In this document: one piece after another, positions 1-12,346 of the stretch | Layout of the letters: each line of letters begins with the position of its first letter | How positions within the stretch are numbered: the stretch's first letter is position 1 | Assembly: GCA_032433595.1 (NCBI GenBank) | Contig: JASWJB010000154.1 | Coordinates: 32,356-96,355, forward strand | Length of the DNA: 64,000 bases | DNA from: Conoideocrella luteorostrata | Lineage: Eukaryota; Ascomycota; Sordariomycetes; Hypocreales; Clavicipitaceae | Reading direction: 5' to 3' | Translations under genes and position numbers: made by a program | Notes under the pieces: generated by a model | Database searches by the model: none | The model's input: the letters and a program-made list of their open reading frames with translations, nothing else | What the model was told of the DNA's origin: nothing

Positions 1-532
1 TGTCGTTTAGTCTGATGTCTTGGCAAAAGTATGATGAAGCCACTTGCTCGACTATTTTCCCTGTTTGTTTGTTTTTTTCTGACTACTTTTGGTGATCCGC
101 GTACCCCGCCAAAACCTACCAAACCTCTTTTAGTTGCATCCAGTGCAATGTAGTAAAAGCTACGTAGCTAGGACGTCTAGTGCGGCGTAAAATAGGTAGC
201 AGACCAAGCACCTCAATGTGTTATGTCCAATTGGCCTAACATCTCCACAGATACATTTGACCAGCTCCTCCGGAATCTAAAAAGTGTAGTGATGCCGTAT
301 CCAAGTCTCCTTGCTAAACAAGGTATAGCTACTAAATTAGATTGAGCAATAATCCTAAGCCATTTCCGTCAAATCAAAGAAGGTCATTTAGGATAGTCGT
401 TGCATGTGTCCATGAGTGGACAAAGGGTTATCGTCATATCGACGAAATGAGATACTCCGATGATTGCGACAGTATACAAGTAGCGGCTCCAGGTGTGTAA
501 ACATGTGAGGCTCCCGACTTTGTTTATTTCTG
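1..532. other. left edge, no gene seen
   Basis: No coding region or recognisable repeat was found. The stretch lies downstream of the AflR-type regulator and probably holds its 3' untranslated region. Whatever lies further left, including a possible core synthase for the cluster, is outside the window. Confidence 0.5.
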
Positions 533-1704
533 CTACTTGAAAGATTTCGCACTAAGCGAGCTTTGCAACTCTTGGCATACCCCTTTATGTACTGGCCAAT
601 TATATTGGCTCACTACTTCGTCCAGCCTGCTTATAATGTGTTGCAGCATCTTTATCCTTATTGTAACAAGGCTCTTCAACACTAGCGACTCGTCATCGTC
701 GTCTAGTCGTCGTTCTCGTATACTTATCCCATAGCTCCGGCGGCTCTCGACGCTTCTCTTCCTCTTCTTCTGGTCCACGCCACTATCCGTGTTCGCAGCT
801 TTGTCCCCGTCATCGTTTTCAGAAAGTCCTAGGTAGACCTGGCTGAGCGTTTCCAGCAATCTCCGACACATTGAAAACATGAACATAATGTATGATGATC
901 GGAAACAGCAGGTTTGGCAATCGATGAGATCTTCGCACTTGGCTAACGCAGCCTTCTGCTGCTGCAGGATGTCATATACGTCGCTACTGAGGGCTTTCTG
1001 CCCCCACATGATCATCTCGACGGCTTCATTTACAGATATAGCTTGTTGCAAGCAGGAACACAGCGGCTGACCAGATGCGTTTAAAGTTTTTGGGGTAGCA
1101 AGACTGACCGGGCTCTGAAAGGCCATGCCGTCAACGTTGCTTAAGCCAAGTTCGAACATATAATTACTGTTCGTTGTGGTATATCGCGGTCCCTGTGGTA
1201 GAGCGTCGAGGTCTTGCGAGATAAACTCATTAGTACTGTCATCTGTTGGGCTTAAAACAGCACCAGGAGTAGGCAGGTCTAATATGGCGAAGTCATGATT
1301 CGAGTCAAGCAGCCCGTCGCTATATGATGTTCCACATGGTGATTCGATTTGCGCCAACCCATCGCCAACCGTCGCATCGGTAATTGTTGGCATTTGCGTT
1401 TGTTGGTCTTGCCTTTGACTGATGCTTCGGGCCGGCGAGGGATATTGGCACTCTAAACTCTTATTGGAACATCTGCGACAGCATGCCGGATCTCCAGAGC
1501 ATCGCAACTACAATGGAGAAGAACAGTTAGAAAGCTCAGTCTACCTAGAGGAATTCCCATTACTTGACATACCTTGCTTGTCCGACAATTTGTACAAGCT
1601 GCCTTGTTTATTTTTCCTTCACGCTTCTTAGCAAACGGCGGTGGCGTTGGCTCAAAGGCGTATGGTTCGCCGACCACATTAGCGGCCTTGAGCGTGCAAA
1701 ACAT
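533..1704 (-). CDS. AflR-type Zn2Cys6 transcription factor
   Basis: Two exons, 1704-1573 and 1507-533, joined across a 65-nt intron (1572-1508, GTATGT...TAG) that sits inside the zinc cluster, giving about 368 aa. Only the spliced product carries the complete C6 motif: C37-x2-C40-x6-C47-x6-C54-x2-C57-x6-C64, with the usual basic SKLRC stretch. The C-terminal half (about 190-365) has a cysteine-containing helical region (LCSCLQQAIS, MFSMCRRLLE) like the aflatoxin regulatory protein domain. Members of this group bind DNA in the nucleus and control fungal metabolite clusters. It is the leftmost gene of the P450-rich region, transcribed leftward, away from the others. The family call is strong for Zn2Cys6 and moderate for the AflR subtype. 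Control of the neighbouring genes is inferred from position only. Confidence 0.88.
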
Positions 1705-3831
1705 CTTGAAGGAGCCGGCGAAGAAGTATTCACAGTGATTGTGTGGACTTTTTCGTATGCTCAGGGTAGAACGTTGATAATTTTAACGCATTCACCGGCT
1801 TAGACTTAGACAAGAAGTCCATATACATAAAGAGCACGTTGACGGTGGTGGAACAGTGTATATGCTGTTGGTCATGTCGCTTCCGCCGCTCGTCAGTCAT
1901 ACATGGTGGCTATGCAAGACCCCAATCTCCACCGCTTATCGCTTTAGCGCAATTATTGCTGGACTATTGTACGGGTATTGCCAAAATCTTACTGTGCCCG
2001 ACAGGCTGTTCTGGAACCCTGAAATCCATGGTTGTGCTTGATATCTTCTTGCGTTATGAAGAAAATCTAAAAAAAGCTAACAAACCCAGGGAAGCTTTCT
2101 GCAGCTGCAGACTTTGACTTGGTTCATCAAGTATCGTTTGTTTCTGAAGACACTCAAGTACTCTTCCATTTGAGGTATGCGTCATCTGTAGTCGACCCAA
2201 AATTCTACCAGAGTATAATCTGACTGTACGACTCCTGAATGCCTGACAAATAAACTAGAAGCCATTACCAAGCAATCTATCTATTTGGTGACTGTAAGAT
2301 CACACTTTGGTACCGGACCGGGGACTGTAACCAATAAAAAACAAGATACTTAGATGCACTTCTTCTGCCAGCTATTTTGTACTATAATGGATGTTCCAGC
2401 AAATTTGTGATCACAATGAGCCGTCTCACAGTCTTGCCGACTCTTAAGCATAGCTTAAGGTCACACTAGGTCATCCACGTTAACAGGGGAGCGTACCGTG
2501 TCCGGTAAGAGAGTGTGGCCTTATCATCATCAAAGAGACATGTCTTATGTTCCACCATCGCCTAATGTGTTTAAATTCAAAGCTCCCATGCCATGGTATG
2601 CGGATTTAACTGGCTCAATAAACATATATTACTATGGGAAACCGTGGCTGGTGGTTTAGCCTGTGTTTTATTTTTCGGAGGATCAACCCGAATGCTCTCA
2701 CATAATCGGTAGCTTGTGCAGCGCTACCAGGAGATAGCACAAAGATACCCTTTAGCCTCCCCTCTAGGGTCATACAACTTAGCTGTACGCCCTATGCCGC
2801 CCGGCTGGACAGTACGTAAAAACTTAGGTGAGACGGTAAGCTGGGTCAGGGTAGCCGAGCAAGGTGTCGACAAATTAGTTGACATCCAAGTCAGAGGCAG
2901 CGTCGGTGGGGAGGTCCCTGGTGTCTCGATTAGTCCGTCAGGCGCGTGCATGAAACTTTTCAAATAAGAGCGTCTCCGAGGGCTGACGAGAGCCGAATCC
3001 TGGTTTTGGGTGGATCTAAGCACGGGGGTAGCAAGATGAACAAATGAGACGCCGAGCTACTCGGTAGTCACTGGCTTAGCTGCATCTATACCACAGCCCT
3101 GCCCTTGTCGTCCCGCTGGGTTGGGTTGGGTTAGCGTAAGCAAGATAACGCGGCGAGGTGATAGCCAACCCATGTGACTTGGTTGGTGAACGAACACGAG
3201 CGAAGCTTCCCATTGTACAGTACGTCTTTAGTCATGCAGCTGAGTGTGCGAGCCTCTCGGACATGCTGATGCTCGCATTCTCGTCAGGATCTACCGCGGC
3301 ATTGATTAAATGAAGGGCGGGTTTAGCGGCCTGAACCAAAGGATTGTGTGAGGTCTGGGCATTTTCCATGCTGTGGCGTGCCCCGCTTGATGGCGGGGAA
3401 AGTTGAGGTAACAATTACAGGATTTCGCAACTTAGTCGTCTTAGTCAAGGCCCGTACGAGGGACGAGTGGTAGCGGCCATTGTGGCCATGAGGCATCTCT
3501 AAGATATTTAGGGTCCCAGCGGATTCTTCTGTGTTTGCATCTGTAAATCATGTGGTACGCCATAATAATGTCCCATAACCACACTTTCCGCCTACCCTAT
3601 ACTAGTTCGCACTGCATTATTTCAGAATGCCTGCTAAGAGTTTAACTTGCCAATTGGCACGATAACCTAACTGGTACAAAACCTCGAATGCGGGGCTAAC
3701 CTAAAAGAGATTTCGGAGTGGCTGTCTTGGGCTGAAGAATTTCCTAATTAGGTTAATATTCCAGACCTGCTCACACGTGGGCTCTTCTGTCCTTCTAATA
3801 TATATTGTCTTCTTGATTAGAAAAACACATG
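1705..3831. other. gene-poor spacer
   Basis: Short open frames occur on both strands (for example around 2716-3023 and 3232-3414), but none has a recognisable domain or a convincing spliced model. The segment contains the upstream regions of the AflR-type gene and of the first P450. No confident repeat was recognised. Confidence 0.5.
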
Positions 3832-3838
3832 TATAAAA
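3832..3838 (+). promoter_or_regulatory. TATA box for first P450
   Basis: TATAAAA lies 35 bp before the proposed ATG at 3873. The short distance implies a short 5' leader. Confidence 0.45.
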
Positions 3839-3872
3839 CAATAAAATTGAACATTTTAAAATCAGTCTAATT

Positions 3873-5784
3873 ATGGTATTGGAACATAACGTACTCCCGT
3901 TTGGGTTGACCTCACTGGGTGCACGGGCTATAGCAGCCATTGCTGCCTTGTTTATCTTGCGATTCCTGTATCGAGGGTATCAGCAGCGCATGATGGTTAA
4001 GAAGCTCGTTCATCAAGGCATTGTAAGCTTTGAGATCAATTTTTGATTACAAAAGTAACCTAATCAAATATATTAAATTTCAGCCGGTTCTCCCCCACTC
4101 TTGGTTCCTCGGCCACATAAAGATTTTGAGCGAATTTCGAACCTCTCACCCGGCCGACGTCAGCTTCTACACATTCCCGGCGTGGCTCAAGTTAAATGCA
4201 GGGAAATATTTTCCACGCGGAAAAGTACCTGGCGTCGTATATGTGGATCTGTGGCCGTTGACATATTCGTATGCGTTTGTTCTTGATGGAGAGGCCGGAA
4301 CGCAGTTCACTATATCGCCGAGCTTGAATAAACACAAGGTCGTCGGCGACTACCTCGTCCTCATGACTCACGGGCACGATCTGTTCGCGGGAAATGGGCA
4401 GCTCTGGAGGAAGTGGCGATCACGACTGAACCCCGGGTTCAGCAGTCGCCATATGACAACCATGATCCCAGAAATCTTGGACGAGGTTATTAAGTTCGTG
4501 GATGTTTTGAAAGACAAGACTGGCGCCAACGGCAAATGGGGACAAGTCTTCGTGATGGAACCCAAAGCAATTAACCTGACCTTTAATGTCATCACCAAAA
4601 CTATCATGTGAGTAATTTTCCTTCTTGAACAAACTTCAACTTATGTATCCACAGCGATATCTGCATCGATGACCAAAAGGCTGAAGAGGGTCACCCTATC
4701 AAAGTGGCCATGGTAGAACAAATAAAATTGATGAACGAAGCTTTCGTATCGCTTATGCCCAATATTCCATTTAGCAGCACTGCCAAGCGACTGAAGCAGA
4801 TTGGCCGCTATAACGACATTGTCCGCAATATTCTGCTTCCCCATATCGAGACCAAGATCGAAGAAAATGGGACCAACGTAAAGCGACAGACCTCGCTGGA
4901 TCTGGCTCTCGATTCCATGGACAAAGATCTTGCCAAAGAGGGATCTGGGGCTACCCAAGCCCAATACATTGACCAGCTTATAGGCAATCTTAAGATTATG
5001 ATGTTCGCTGGACATGACACAACTGCTATCACTATCTGCATGATGTTCAAATGTCTTCAGGACAATCCCAAATGCCTAGAGCAGCTCCGCGCTGAGCATG
5101 ACGCGATTCTTGGACCTGATCCTCAAAAAGCCGCTGAAATTATCACAGAGTCTGCTCATCTCATTCACAACCTTCCTTACACTCTGGCCGTTATCAAGGA
5201 AACGCTGCGACTATATCCTATTGCCTCCACTGTCCGACAAGGTACCGCGGATTGTTTTCTCACTCCTAAAGGAGAGACAACTCAGTATCCTACAGGTGGC
5301 TGGGCAGTCTGGTCCGGCATCACCGTCGTACATCGAGACCCTGTATACTGGCCTCGACCCGATGAATTCCTGCCCGAAAGGTGGACAGTGGAAGCCGGTC
5401 ACCCTCTGCATCCGGTCTTGAAACACGCCTGGCAGGCATTTGCCATTGGTGTGTATTGGTCAGCTCCCGCACAATGTATAATCGCTGATATTTTCCAGGT
5501 CCGCGTAACTGTATTGGAATGGAGCTAGCTCTGACAGAGCTGAAGCTTGTCTCCGTGCTGACAGCTCGCGTGTTAGAAGTCCGAGAGGCATGGGACGAGT
5601 GGGACCAGAAACAGTAAGCTTTTCCCCCATTGCCGCCTTTTCTCTAGTAGTTTGCTGACGTGGTCTTAGGGGAGCGGATGCTAAACCGAAGGATATGATC
5701 AACGGACAGCGCCTGTATATGGTGGGAGCCGGTACTATGCATCCGAAGGATGAAATGCCTGTATGTGTTAGACTAAGAGCTTGA
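3873..5784 (+). CDS. cytochrome P450, StcS/AflN-like group
   Basis: Five exons: 3873-4022, 4084-4607, 4655-5448, 5499-5613 and 5670-5784. All junctions are GT-AG and keep frame, giving about 565 aa. The N-terminal exon adds a membrane anchor (about 17-33). Visible P450 landmarks are the I-helix AGHDTT, the K-helix ETLR, the DEFLPERW region and, only after splicing out 5449-5498, the heme loop FAIGPRNCIG with its cysteine ligand. The segment from GPDPQ to HPLHP resembles the StcS/AflN (CYP59-like) group that acts on anthraquinone intermediates in sterigmatocystin and aflatoxin pathways; this is resemblance, not proof of substrate. It is an ER-bound monooxygenase needing a P450 reductase. It converges with the next P450 gene. 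Confidence 0.88.
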
Positions 5785-6348
5785 TCGTCAAATCATCTAC
5801 CTAGGAGGGGATCCATGTGTCCTGATATAGTGTTCGGTTGTCTCGAAGCCCTAATACTTTTTTCTTTCTTTTTCTTATGAAATAAAACAGAATATGATCT
5901 GAAATATTTAGCTTTTCATAATAGCAATATACTACTCGACATGCTCCGCGTTCATCCCCGATGAAATAATGATATTTATCTTTTTGGCGACCGCAAGGCC
6001 CAACTACCCGGACCAGTGCACACAGACACTACCATAAACGTGAATGACCAAGAGTTGCCTTGAGTGACTGCAAGGTCTATGAAGTGCCCAACACAGCTTC
6101 TTCCTAAATCTGCTTGATAAGGAAACTTCTGTAGTATCCTTTAATGCGATGCTTCCGATTGGCTTGTGACTCTTGTCGTGGCAAATGCTGGGCTTTACGG
6201 ACATCAAAAAGAGTAGGACACGCTATATTCCACGTTTCTGTAGATCAATAACATTATTCACTTAAAGATGCTTTTATATGCGACATTATTGGCACAGGCG
6301 CTGCGTATGTTTTATATACTAGGTGTATGTACCAAACCCTCAAAGACT
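5785..6348. other. convergent intergenic spacer
   Basis: This is the space between the 3' ends of two convergent P450 genes. No gene was seen; it probably holds both polyadenylation regions. Confidence 0.5.
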
Positions 6349-8086
6349 CTAGTTGCCTAAAATTATAGCCGCAATGTCCTTCTCAGGAATAGCCCTCCTG
6401 CGCATAAGTACCCTGACTGCCGGGTCAGGATAGCAAGCCTCCTCGTAGCTAAGGTTCTTAGGGCGAGTCTGCCCCTCATGAAATTTGAAGTCACACATGA
6501 TGAGGACATGGCTCAAAATAAGCTTAGCCTCATTACTCGCAAAGAAGCGGCCTGGACAAGCATAGAGGCCGTGACCAAAATGAAGGTTTGTATCATCCGT
6601 CGTAGCAAATTGGAATTTGTTCTTGTTGGCTTCTTCCTCACGCAAGCGCGAGTAGCGGAAAGGGTCGAAGACTTCGGGATCGCCGCCGCCAGGCAAGTAA
6701 GCAGGGTCGTGGCTAATGGCGTCCGAAGCCATGGCTAAATGCGTGCCAGTAGGAATCTTAGCACCGTCCTTGAGAGTCAGTGGGGTTTTGACGATTCGCT
6801 GAAACGACACTACAGACAGTTAGTACTGACAATCAGGATCCGTAGCCTGTGCTCGACGAGACTTACAAACAAGAGGGGGGTTCATTCTTTGCGACTCCTT
6901 CAGGAAGCTATCCATCTTGCGGAGTTTGTGTAGCGTCGTCTTCTTGAAGCCACCGTCTTCGCGGAGTGTCTGAATAATTTCGTCTCTCAAGGGTTCAATG
7001 TATTGTGGATAGGCGCAAAGGTCGTAGATGAAGTGACTGACTGACATAGACGTTGTATGAATAGCGGCGAGACTAACAAGAAGCTGGCGATGGGCAATGT
7101 CATTAGGGTGTTCCTCATCTGGCCTTGCATCGTCCAGCATCCACTGCAGGAAGTCATTCGGTTTCGCATAGTCGGGATCATTTTTGATGCTGGATTTGCG
7201 CTTAGTTATAACTGGTCCCAGAAGGCGCTGCGCCGCCCACAAATTCTGATAAATTCGCCAGTACCATGGCATGCAACGTGCAGCAATAGGGCGAGTAATC
7301 TTGGGGAACAGACGAAGAATATTTCTCGTGTAGCCAAGGTTCTCGGTGAAATGAACGCTCACGTAGAGCCACTCCGGATTGCGGCATAGTTCAGGGCCAA
7401 CAAAGATGCGCGCCGAGATTCTAGACACGAGCCCGACAGTCAGCGCGTCGATGCTGATAGGTATCCAGTCTTTGGAGTCGGCTACTTCGAGCTTGGTGGC
7501 ATAGTCGAGCTCATCTTTAAGCGCAGGAATCAGTGTGCCGAGAAGAGGGGTCAGCTTGCGCTGAATGGCTCTGCGGTGCAAATCGCTCGTCGCCATCATG
7601 TGCATGTTACCGATGGTGTACTCGGCCAACATGTTTCTCATATGAGCTTCCATGCCGTTAAGTTTCGACTCTGGTACGTCTCGGAGGTCATTGACATGGC
7701 GGCGAGGAATGATGAGAAGCTGGTCATCGTTGCGTTGGACCTTGAAGTAGCTGTCCTTGAACTACACTATGTGAGCTGTGTGCATGTACAAGAAAATGCT
7801 ATTAGAGACATACCTTGTTATAGCCATCGCGGATCATAGGTGTTGCTTGCATACCAAATCGTAATCCAACAAGCCATGCTGGTTCTAGGAAGTGCCGATA
7901 GCCAACAACAGGAGCCTTAAAGCTGGTAACATAGGTCACGATAGCGCTCAAGAGATAGAATAAAATTGTGATGCATCCTGTCCCTGCAAGGAGAACATAT
8001 TGCATGTTGTTGGGCCAAGACTCCTGGTTATCAAGTTTGGCCAAGGACGCCAGAAATGGACGGGTTGCGTTCAAATATGCTTCCAT
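6349..8086 (-). CDS. cytochrome P450, ent-kaurene oxidase type
   Basis: Three exons read leftward: 8086-7814, 7761-6867 and 6809-6349, giving about 542 aa with frame kept at both junctions. There is an N-terminal anchor (about 31-50). The early motif after the first intron (KVQRNDDQLLIIPRR) and the heme loop FGHGLYACPGRFF are typical of the ent-kaurene-oxidase-like fungal P450s, which oxidise terpenoids in gibberellin biosynthesis but also other scaffolds. The I-helix region reads AAIHTTSMSVSHF, with a Thr pair instead of the common AGxDT, as usual in this group. It shares a promoter region of 337 bp with the next P450, which has the same architecture, so the two probably arose by duplication and are probably co-expressed. 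Confidence 0.9.
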
Positions 8087-8423
8087 CTAGATGGCTACGC
8101 GAGGACACAGTCTCGATAGTTTGGGAGAACAAAAATTCGTAGGCTTCGCAGCGTACATATAAACTGCGTCATCCTCTTCTTCCCTTTCCCTCCTAGCTTG
8201 ACAGACTAAATTATGACTGCATTGATTAGGCAGCTGCCGCTCGGACTTCCATTTCGGACAGCGGGAATTCAGAAATAGGAAAGACGAAATACAGACATCC
8301 GATGCATATCGCTATTTCTTTTACGACGTGATTAGTTAGCAAGAGCCCATCCTGCGCATTGCATCCCCGCTCCCCGCGCCGGACTTCGTCGTTAGAAGCC
8401 ATCGTCGTCAAAACTTCGTCAAA
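8087..8423. promoter_or_regulatory. bidirectional promoter of the P450 pair
   Basis: A 337-bp region separates the two divergent start codons. It contains a TATA-like stretch at about 8155-8162 for the leftward gene, a CT-rich tract at 8170-8195, and an everted CCG-N2-CGG pair near 8234-8241 that could be read by a Zn2Cys6 factor. Factor assignment is not possible from sequence alone. Confidence 0.55.
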
Positions 8424-10226
8424 ATGTCTCTCGAGAACAATTCGACTGACGCCATCAATCGCGGTGCGATGCGCGAAATTTTCGAGTTATCCAAGGGCCT
8501 GAGTCTAAAAGACTTTTCCATTGGAAAGGGTCCAATAATTGCGTTGGTCATTGCAGCTTGGTTGTTGTTGTCTGCTTACACCCGCCCAGTGCGACAGATT
8601 GCCGGCGCGCCAGTGTCCGGACGCCGCGCGTGGTGGGAGCCAGACATTTCGCTCTTTTGGCGTTACACTGCAAATGCTCGCGAAATCATTGGCAGTGGCT
8701 CTCAGAAGGTGAGGCAGCAAGTTCGAATGAATGGGTTTTTTGTTCTCCGGGACTTTGTCTCGCTAACATGCTCCAGTTCAAAGGCAGCCCGTTCGTCGTC
8801 AAGCGCCAGGATGTCGACTGGAACGTCATGCCGCACAAATACCTCGAGGAGCTTAGGCTTGTCTCCCCGTTGAAACTCAGCTCGGTCAAAGCCAATACGC
8901 AGGTAATAAATCTACCATGCAGAGGTTTTCTTCTTCAATCGCTAACTTGAGGCAGAATCTTGGCCACAAATGGACGTTTCTGACCCATGTCACCACGTCG
9001 AACCTCCATTTCCGTGTTGTCTCAAATAAGCTTACTCCTGAATTGCCCAAGTATTTGGAAGGTATCAGGAAGGAATTAGATGAGATTTGGGACAAGGAGC
9101 TTCCCAGACCCGCCGACTGGCAAGAGTTCGATATCCAGGAGGCCATGAGGAGGATCGCAGGTCGAATGGCAGCCAAGGTTTTCGTCGGCCACCCTGCCTG
9201 TCGTGACCCCGATTGGATTCGCGTTTCAGTCGGCTTCTCCATGGAAGTGTTCAAGACTGGTCTTCTTCTGCGCATGTTCCCGCCCCTTTTGCATCCCATT
9301 GTCGCCTGGCTGCTTCCCTCCCGCTACAAAGTCATGGAGAACTTGCGCACTGCTAAGCGTACTCTCGGGCCACTGATGGAGAAGCATAGGGCAGCCGTTG
9401 CAGCAAGAGCCCGAGGTGAAGAGGTCGAGGAAGAGGATATACTTTTACACTGGATGATGGACAACGCCAATGATGAGGAGAACAAGCTCGACAATATGGC
9501 CGTGCGTAACCTGTTCATCACTCTCGCCGCTGTTCATACCACATCCATGTCTGCATCCCACATGATTTTCGACCTCTGTGCCCACCCTGAATGGCTTGAT
9601 GTCATTCGCGAGGAGATAAGTGACGTCAAGCGCGAACTTGGCCCTCTCAGTTCGTCGCCTTCCGCCAGCCCCAAGAACTGGCTTGCTCGTCTTGAAAAGA
9701 TGGACAGTTTGTTCGTTGAGAGTCAAAGAATGAATCTGCCTTCACTTTGTAAGTAGTCTAGGTCGATCCCTTTCGCGTCCAGGTACTGACATCCACAGTC
9801 GTTCCGCAAAGAATTGCTGCTGAGGACTTCAAGCTGAAAGACGGCACGATCATCCCCAAGGGTGCGAAAATCACCTGGGCCGCACGCAGTCACATGCACG
9901 ACCCATCCGTCACTTTTGATCCTACTGTCTTCGATCCGCTTAGAAGTTACAGGAAGCGTCACTCTTCGCCGGAGCTCATCAACAAACACCTTGCCTCAGC
10001 AGCTAGTCTCGACAGTCTAGCCTTTGGCTATGGTAATCAGGCTTGTCCTGGCCGATGGTTTTCTGTTGGTGAAGTCAAGCTTATCATAGTTAAGCTCCTC
10101 TCCGAATATGATGTCAAATTTACACCCGACCGCAACACCCGACCGGAAAATCTGTATGCGGGCGAAAACTCATTTCCTGATCCATCTGTCAATGTGATGC
10201 TCAAGCTGAGAGAGCAGCCTTTATGA
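8424..10226 (+). CDS. cytochrome P450, ent-kaurene oxidase type
   Basis: Four exons: 8424-8708, 8777-8902, 8956-9748 and 9799-10226, giving about 543 aa. The protein has an N-terminal membrane anchor (about 35-52), the I-helix stretch AAVHTTSMSASHM, the K-helix ESQR and the heme loop FGYGNQACPGRWF. Length, intron near the K-helix and motif wording parallel the divergent neighbour, so this is a paralogue with probably related substrate. It has one more intron (8903-8955) than the neighbour. Such P450s are ER-bound monooxygenases of metabolite clusters. The substrate is not predictable here, since no terpene cyclase is present in the window. Confidence 0.9.
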
Positions 10227-11157
10227 AAGAAGAATACCATCCATGATCAGTCTCACGCTTTACAAACTGTTTCAAAATTATGCAGATTAGATAATAGGTA
10301 GAAATCAAGAGACAATTTTATGTTTTGCGTCCCTTATAATTCGACCGTGATGGGGCTTCCACGTTGATTTTATATTAAAGAAGACCTTACACTGGTTTTA
10401 CGGTCAACTTTTTGTCAGGGGTTATAATAAAAGTGCAGGTTCACCGCAAATGTGCGTCCATTTCTTGAGGTAGGGGCGTCCATTTTTGGACGTGACGCCG
10501 CTTTTGGAGGACAATTTTCAGAGCGCTGGGGATCTCTTATCACAGCGCTTGGTCTATTTTCAGCTAGCTGGCTGTACTTATTGCCGCTAGGAATTTGTGG
10601 CCGGAATTTTCGAAATTGCATTGGTCAACTCTCTTGGTGGGAAGCAACCCTTGGGAAGAGTTAAAATTTCAGTGAATTGACAGACCCGAATTCGCGGAAA
10701 ATGGGGGCGTAGGGCGCAGGGGTGGGTGCCGCCTGGTTGTTGAGGGCGACAGCCAATTTGCAGCGGTTAACTTGTACTCATATACTGAAGCACGGTGTAA
10801 TTTAGTCCCTACATGCGGTAAGGAGTATTTTCAATAACCAGATCGCGACAAGGAATGACCTTTGCATATCCAGGCTGTGTGATCATACGCATAGTTTAGA
10901 CAACTAACAGGTGATGTAAATATGCTAGGCATTGCATGGATAGGGCGAGAACGCTGCACCAATAGATATGTAGTTATAAATCCTCATCTATACAACTGTT
11001 ATCTATATTTCTAGAGCTCAGTCCGAAGTATGCCACATTTAGTGCCATGCATTTATATCATTCCGCAAAACAAAATGAATTTAAGAAAAAAGGAGGGTAG
11101 AGAAAATGAGGTAGTCTAGATAATTGAGCATGACGCGGAAAAGGACGTTGATCAGGA
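10227..11157. other. intergenic spacer
   Basis: This lies between the convergent ends of the third P450 and the Sec14 gene. No coding sequence or recognised repeat was found. One short open frame at 10452-10664 has no recognisable features. Confidence 0.5.
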
Positions 11158-12346
11158 TTACGCTGGTTGCTTAGTCTCTCCCTGGATTTCAGGCGTAGGA
11201 ACGGACCCAACGCCACTCGTCACCTTGGGACCTTCCATCTTCTTAGCATCAGAAGTAATGTCAGTGGGAATAGCATCCTTCCCATTCGTCTCCCACTTGG
11301 CGGGTTTAACCCATGCCGCCACACGCCAAGGACCATCGTCAGTATTCTCGCAGCCTTCTTTACATTCGCAGGTGCCGCCGAACTCCTTGGGCAAATTCTC
11401 AGCGGGGACTTGTTTGAGTAACTCTGTCTGATACCCAGAACCCAAAATATGAATCTTTTTGACAGTAACAGGATCAAGCCAGCCCTTTACAACACCCCAG
11501 ATGGTGGAGAAGCCCCAGGGGGCATTGATGAGATAAAGTTTGCCCAGTCGCTCAGGATAATAGTTTTGAGAGATGACGGTAACCTGGCTGATGAAAGAGT
11601 AGACCGAAGGCACCTTGGTAAGTGTAACGCCCTTAAGGTCCATGATGCTACAACTGGTCTCAAGAAGGTAGCCGGCCTTGCGAGAGCAGGCAGGGAGCCG
11701 AGGATCAGAGACTCGCTCGTACTCAACAGCCAAGTTGGTGAGCATACGCTCGGCAGTGGTGATTTTTAACATGGCAGGCATGTTAATACCACCGAGGGTT
11801 TCAATATACAAAGGACGACCATCCTGGACACGTGTAAGAAATAGTACAAAGTTCTGAAAATGGCCTTCTAGCTCAAACCTTGTCTGTCTTGTGATAGAAT
11901 TGCTTATAGTACTTGGTAAGCTCAGGCTTCTCAGGATAGTCCCAGGTAGGAAGAAGCTCGTCCAGCATTGTCTCTTTTCGCCACTTCTCACATTCGACGA
12001 ACCTACAGGCGGTCAGTGGTCAATTTCCCTTCAGTAGATATCAGTATAGCACCAGAAGGTCCTTTGCCTCACATCTCCTTCGCAAGGTTAACGTCAAACT
12101 TGCGTGCACGGAGGAACCGCAACTGTTGTTAACCACGCATTAGCCCATTGTCCACGATGCAGTTCAAGCTGCGCATACCAATGTCAGCGTGTCTAAACGA
12201 TGCGAATACCCCTCAGCCTCGAGCGTCATCCGCAATTGGTGAACCTGGGCAATCTGCATCGCGGTTAGATGCCCGGCATGTCCCTCTTGCGGCGTGGCTG
12301 CCGTATAGGGGAAGTCATAGTCGTCGTATTTAGGGTCCAGATCCAT
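11158..12346 (-). CDS. sec14: Sec14-like phosphatidylinositol/phosphatidylcholine transfer protein
   Basis: Four exons read leftward: 12346-12179, 12122-12073, 12002-11879 and 11823-11158, giving about 335 aa with all phases consistent. The N-terminal CRAL-TRIO helical part includes LRFLRARKF across the second exon; the lipid-binding CRAL-TRIO domain follows, with DGRPLYIETLGGIN, SIMDLKGV, SQNYYPERLGKLYLINAPWG and the C-terminal PAENLPKEFGG. These are the conserved blocks of Sec14, the cytosolic PI/PC exchange protein required for Golgi secretion and normally essential. About 30 residues of charged tail extend past the yeast length. It sits between metabolite genes, so it may be either the ordinary housekeeping copy or a duplicated copy tied to the cluster. 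Confidence 0.92.
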
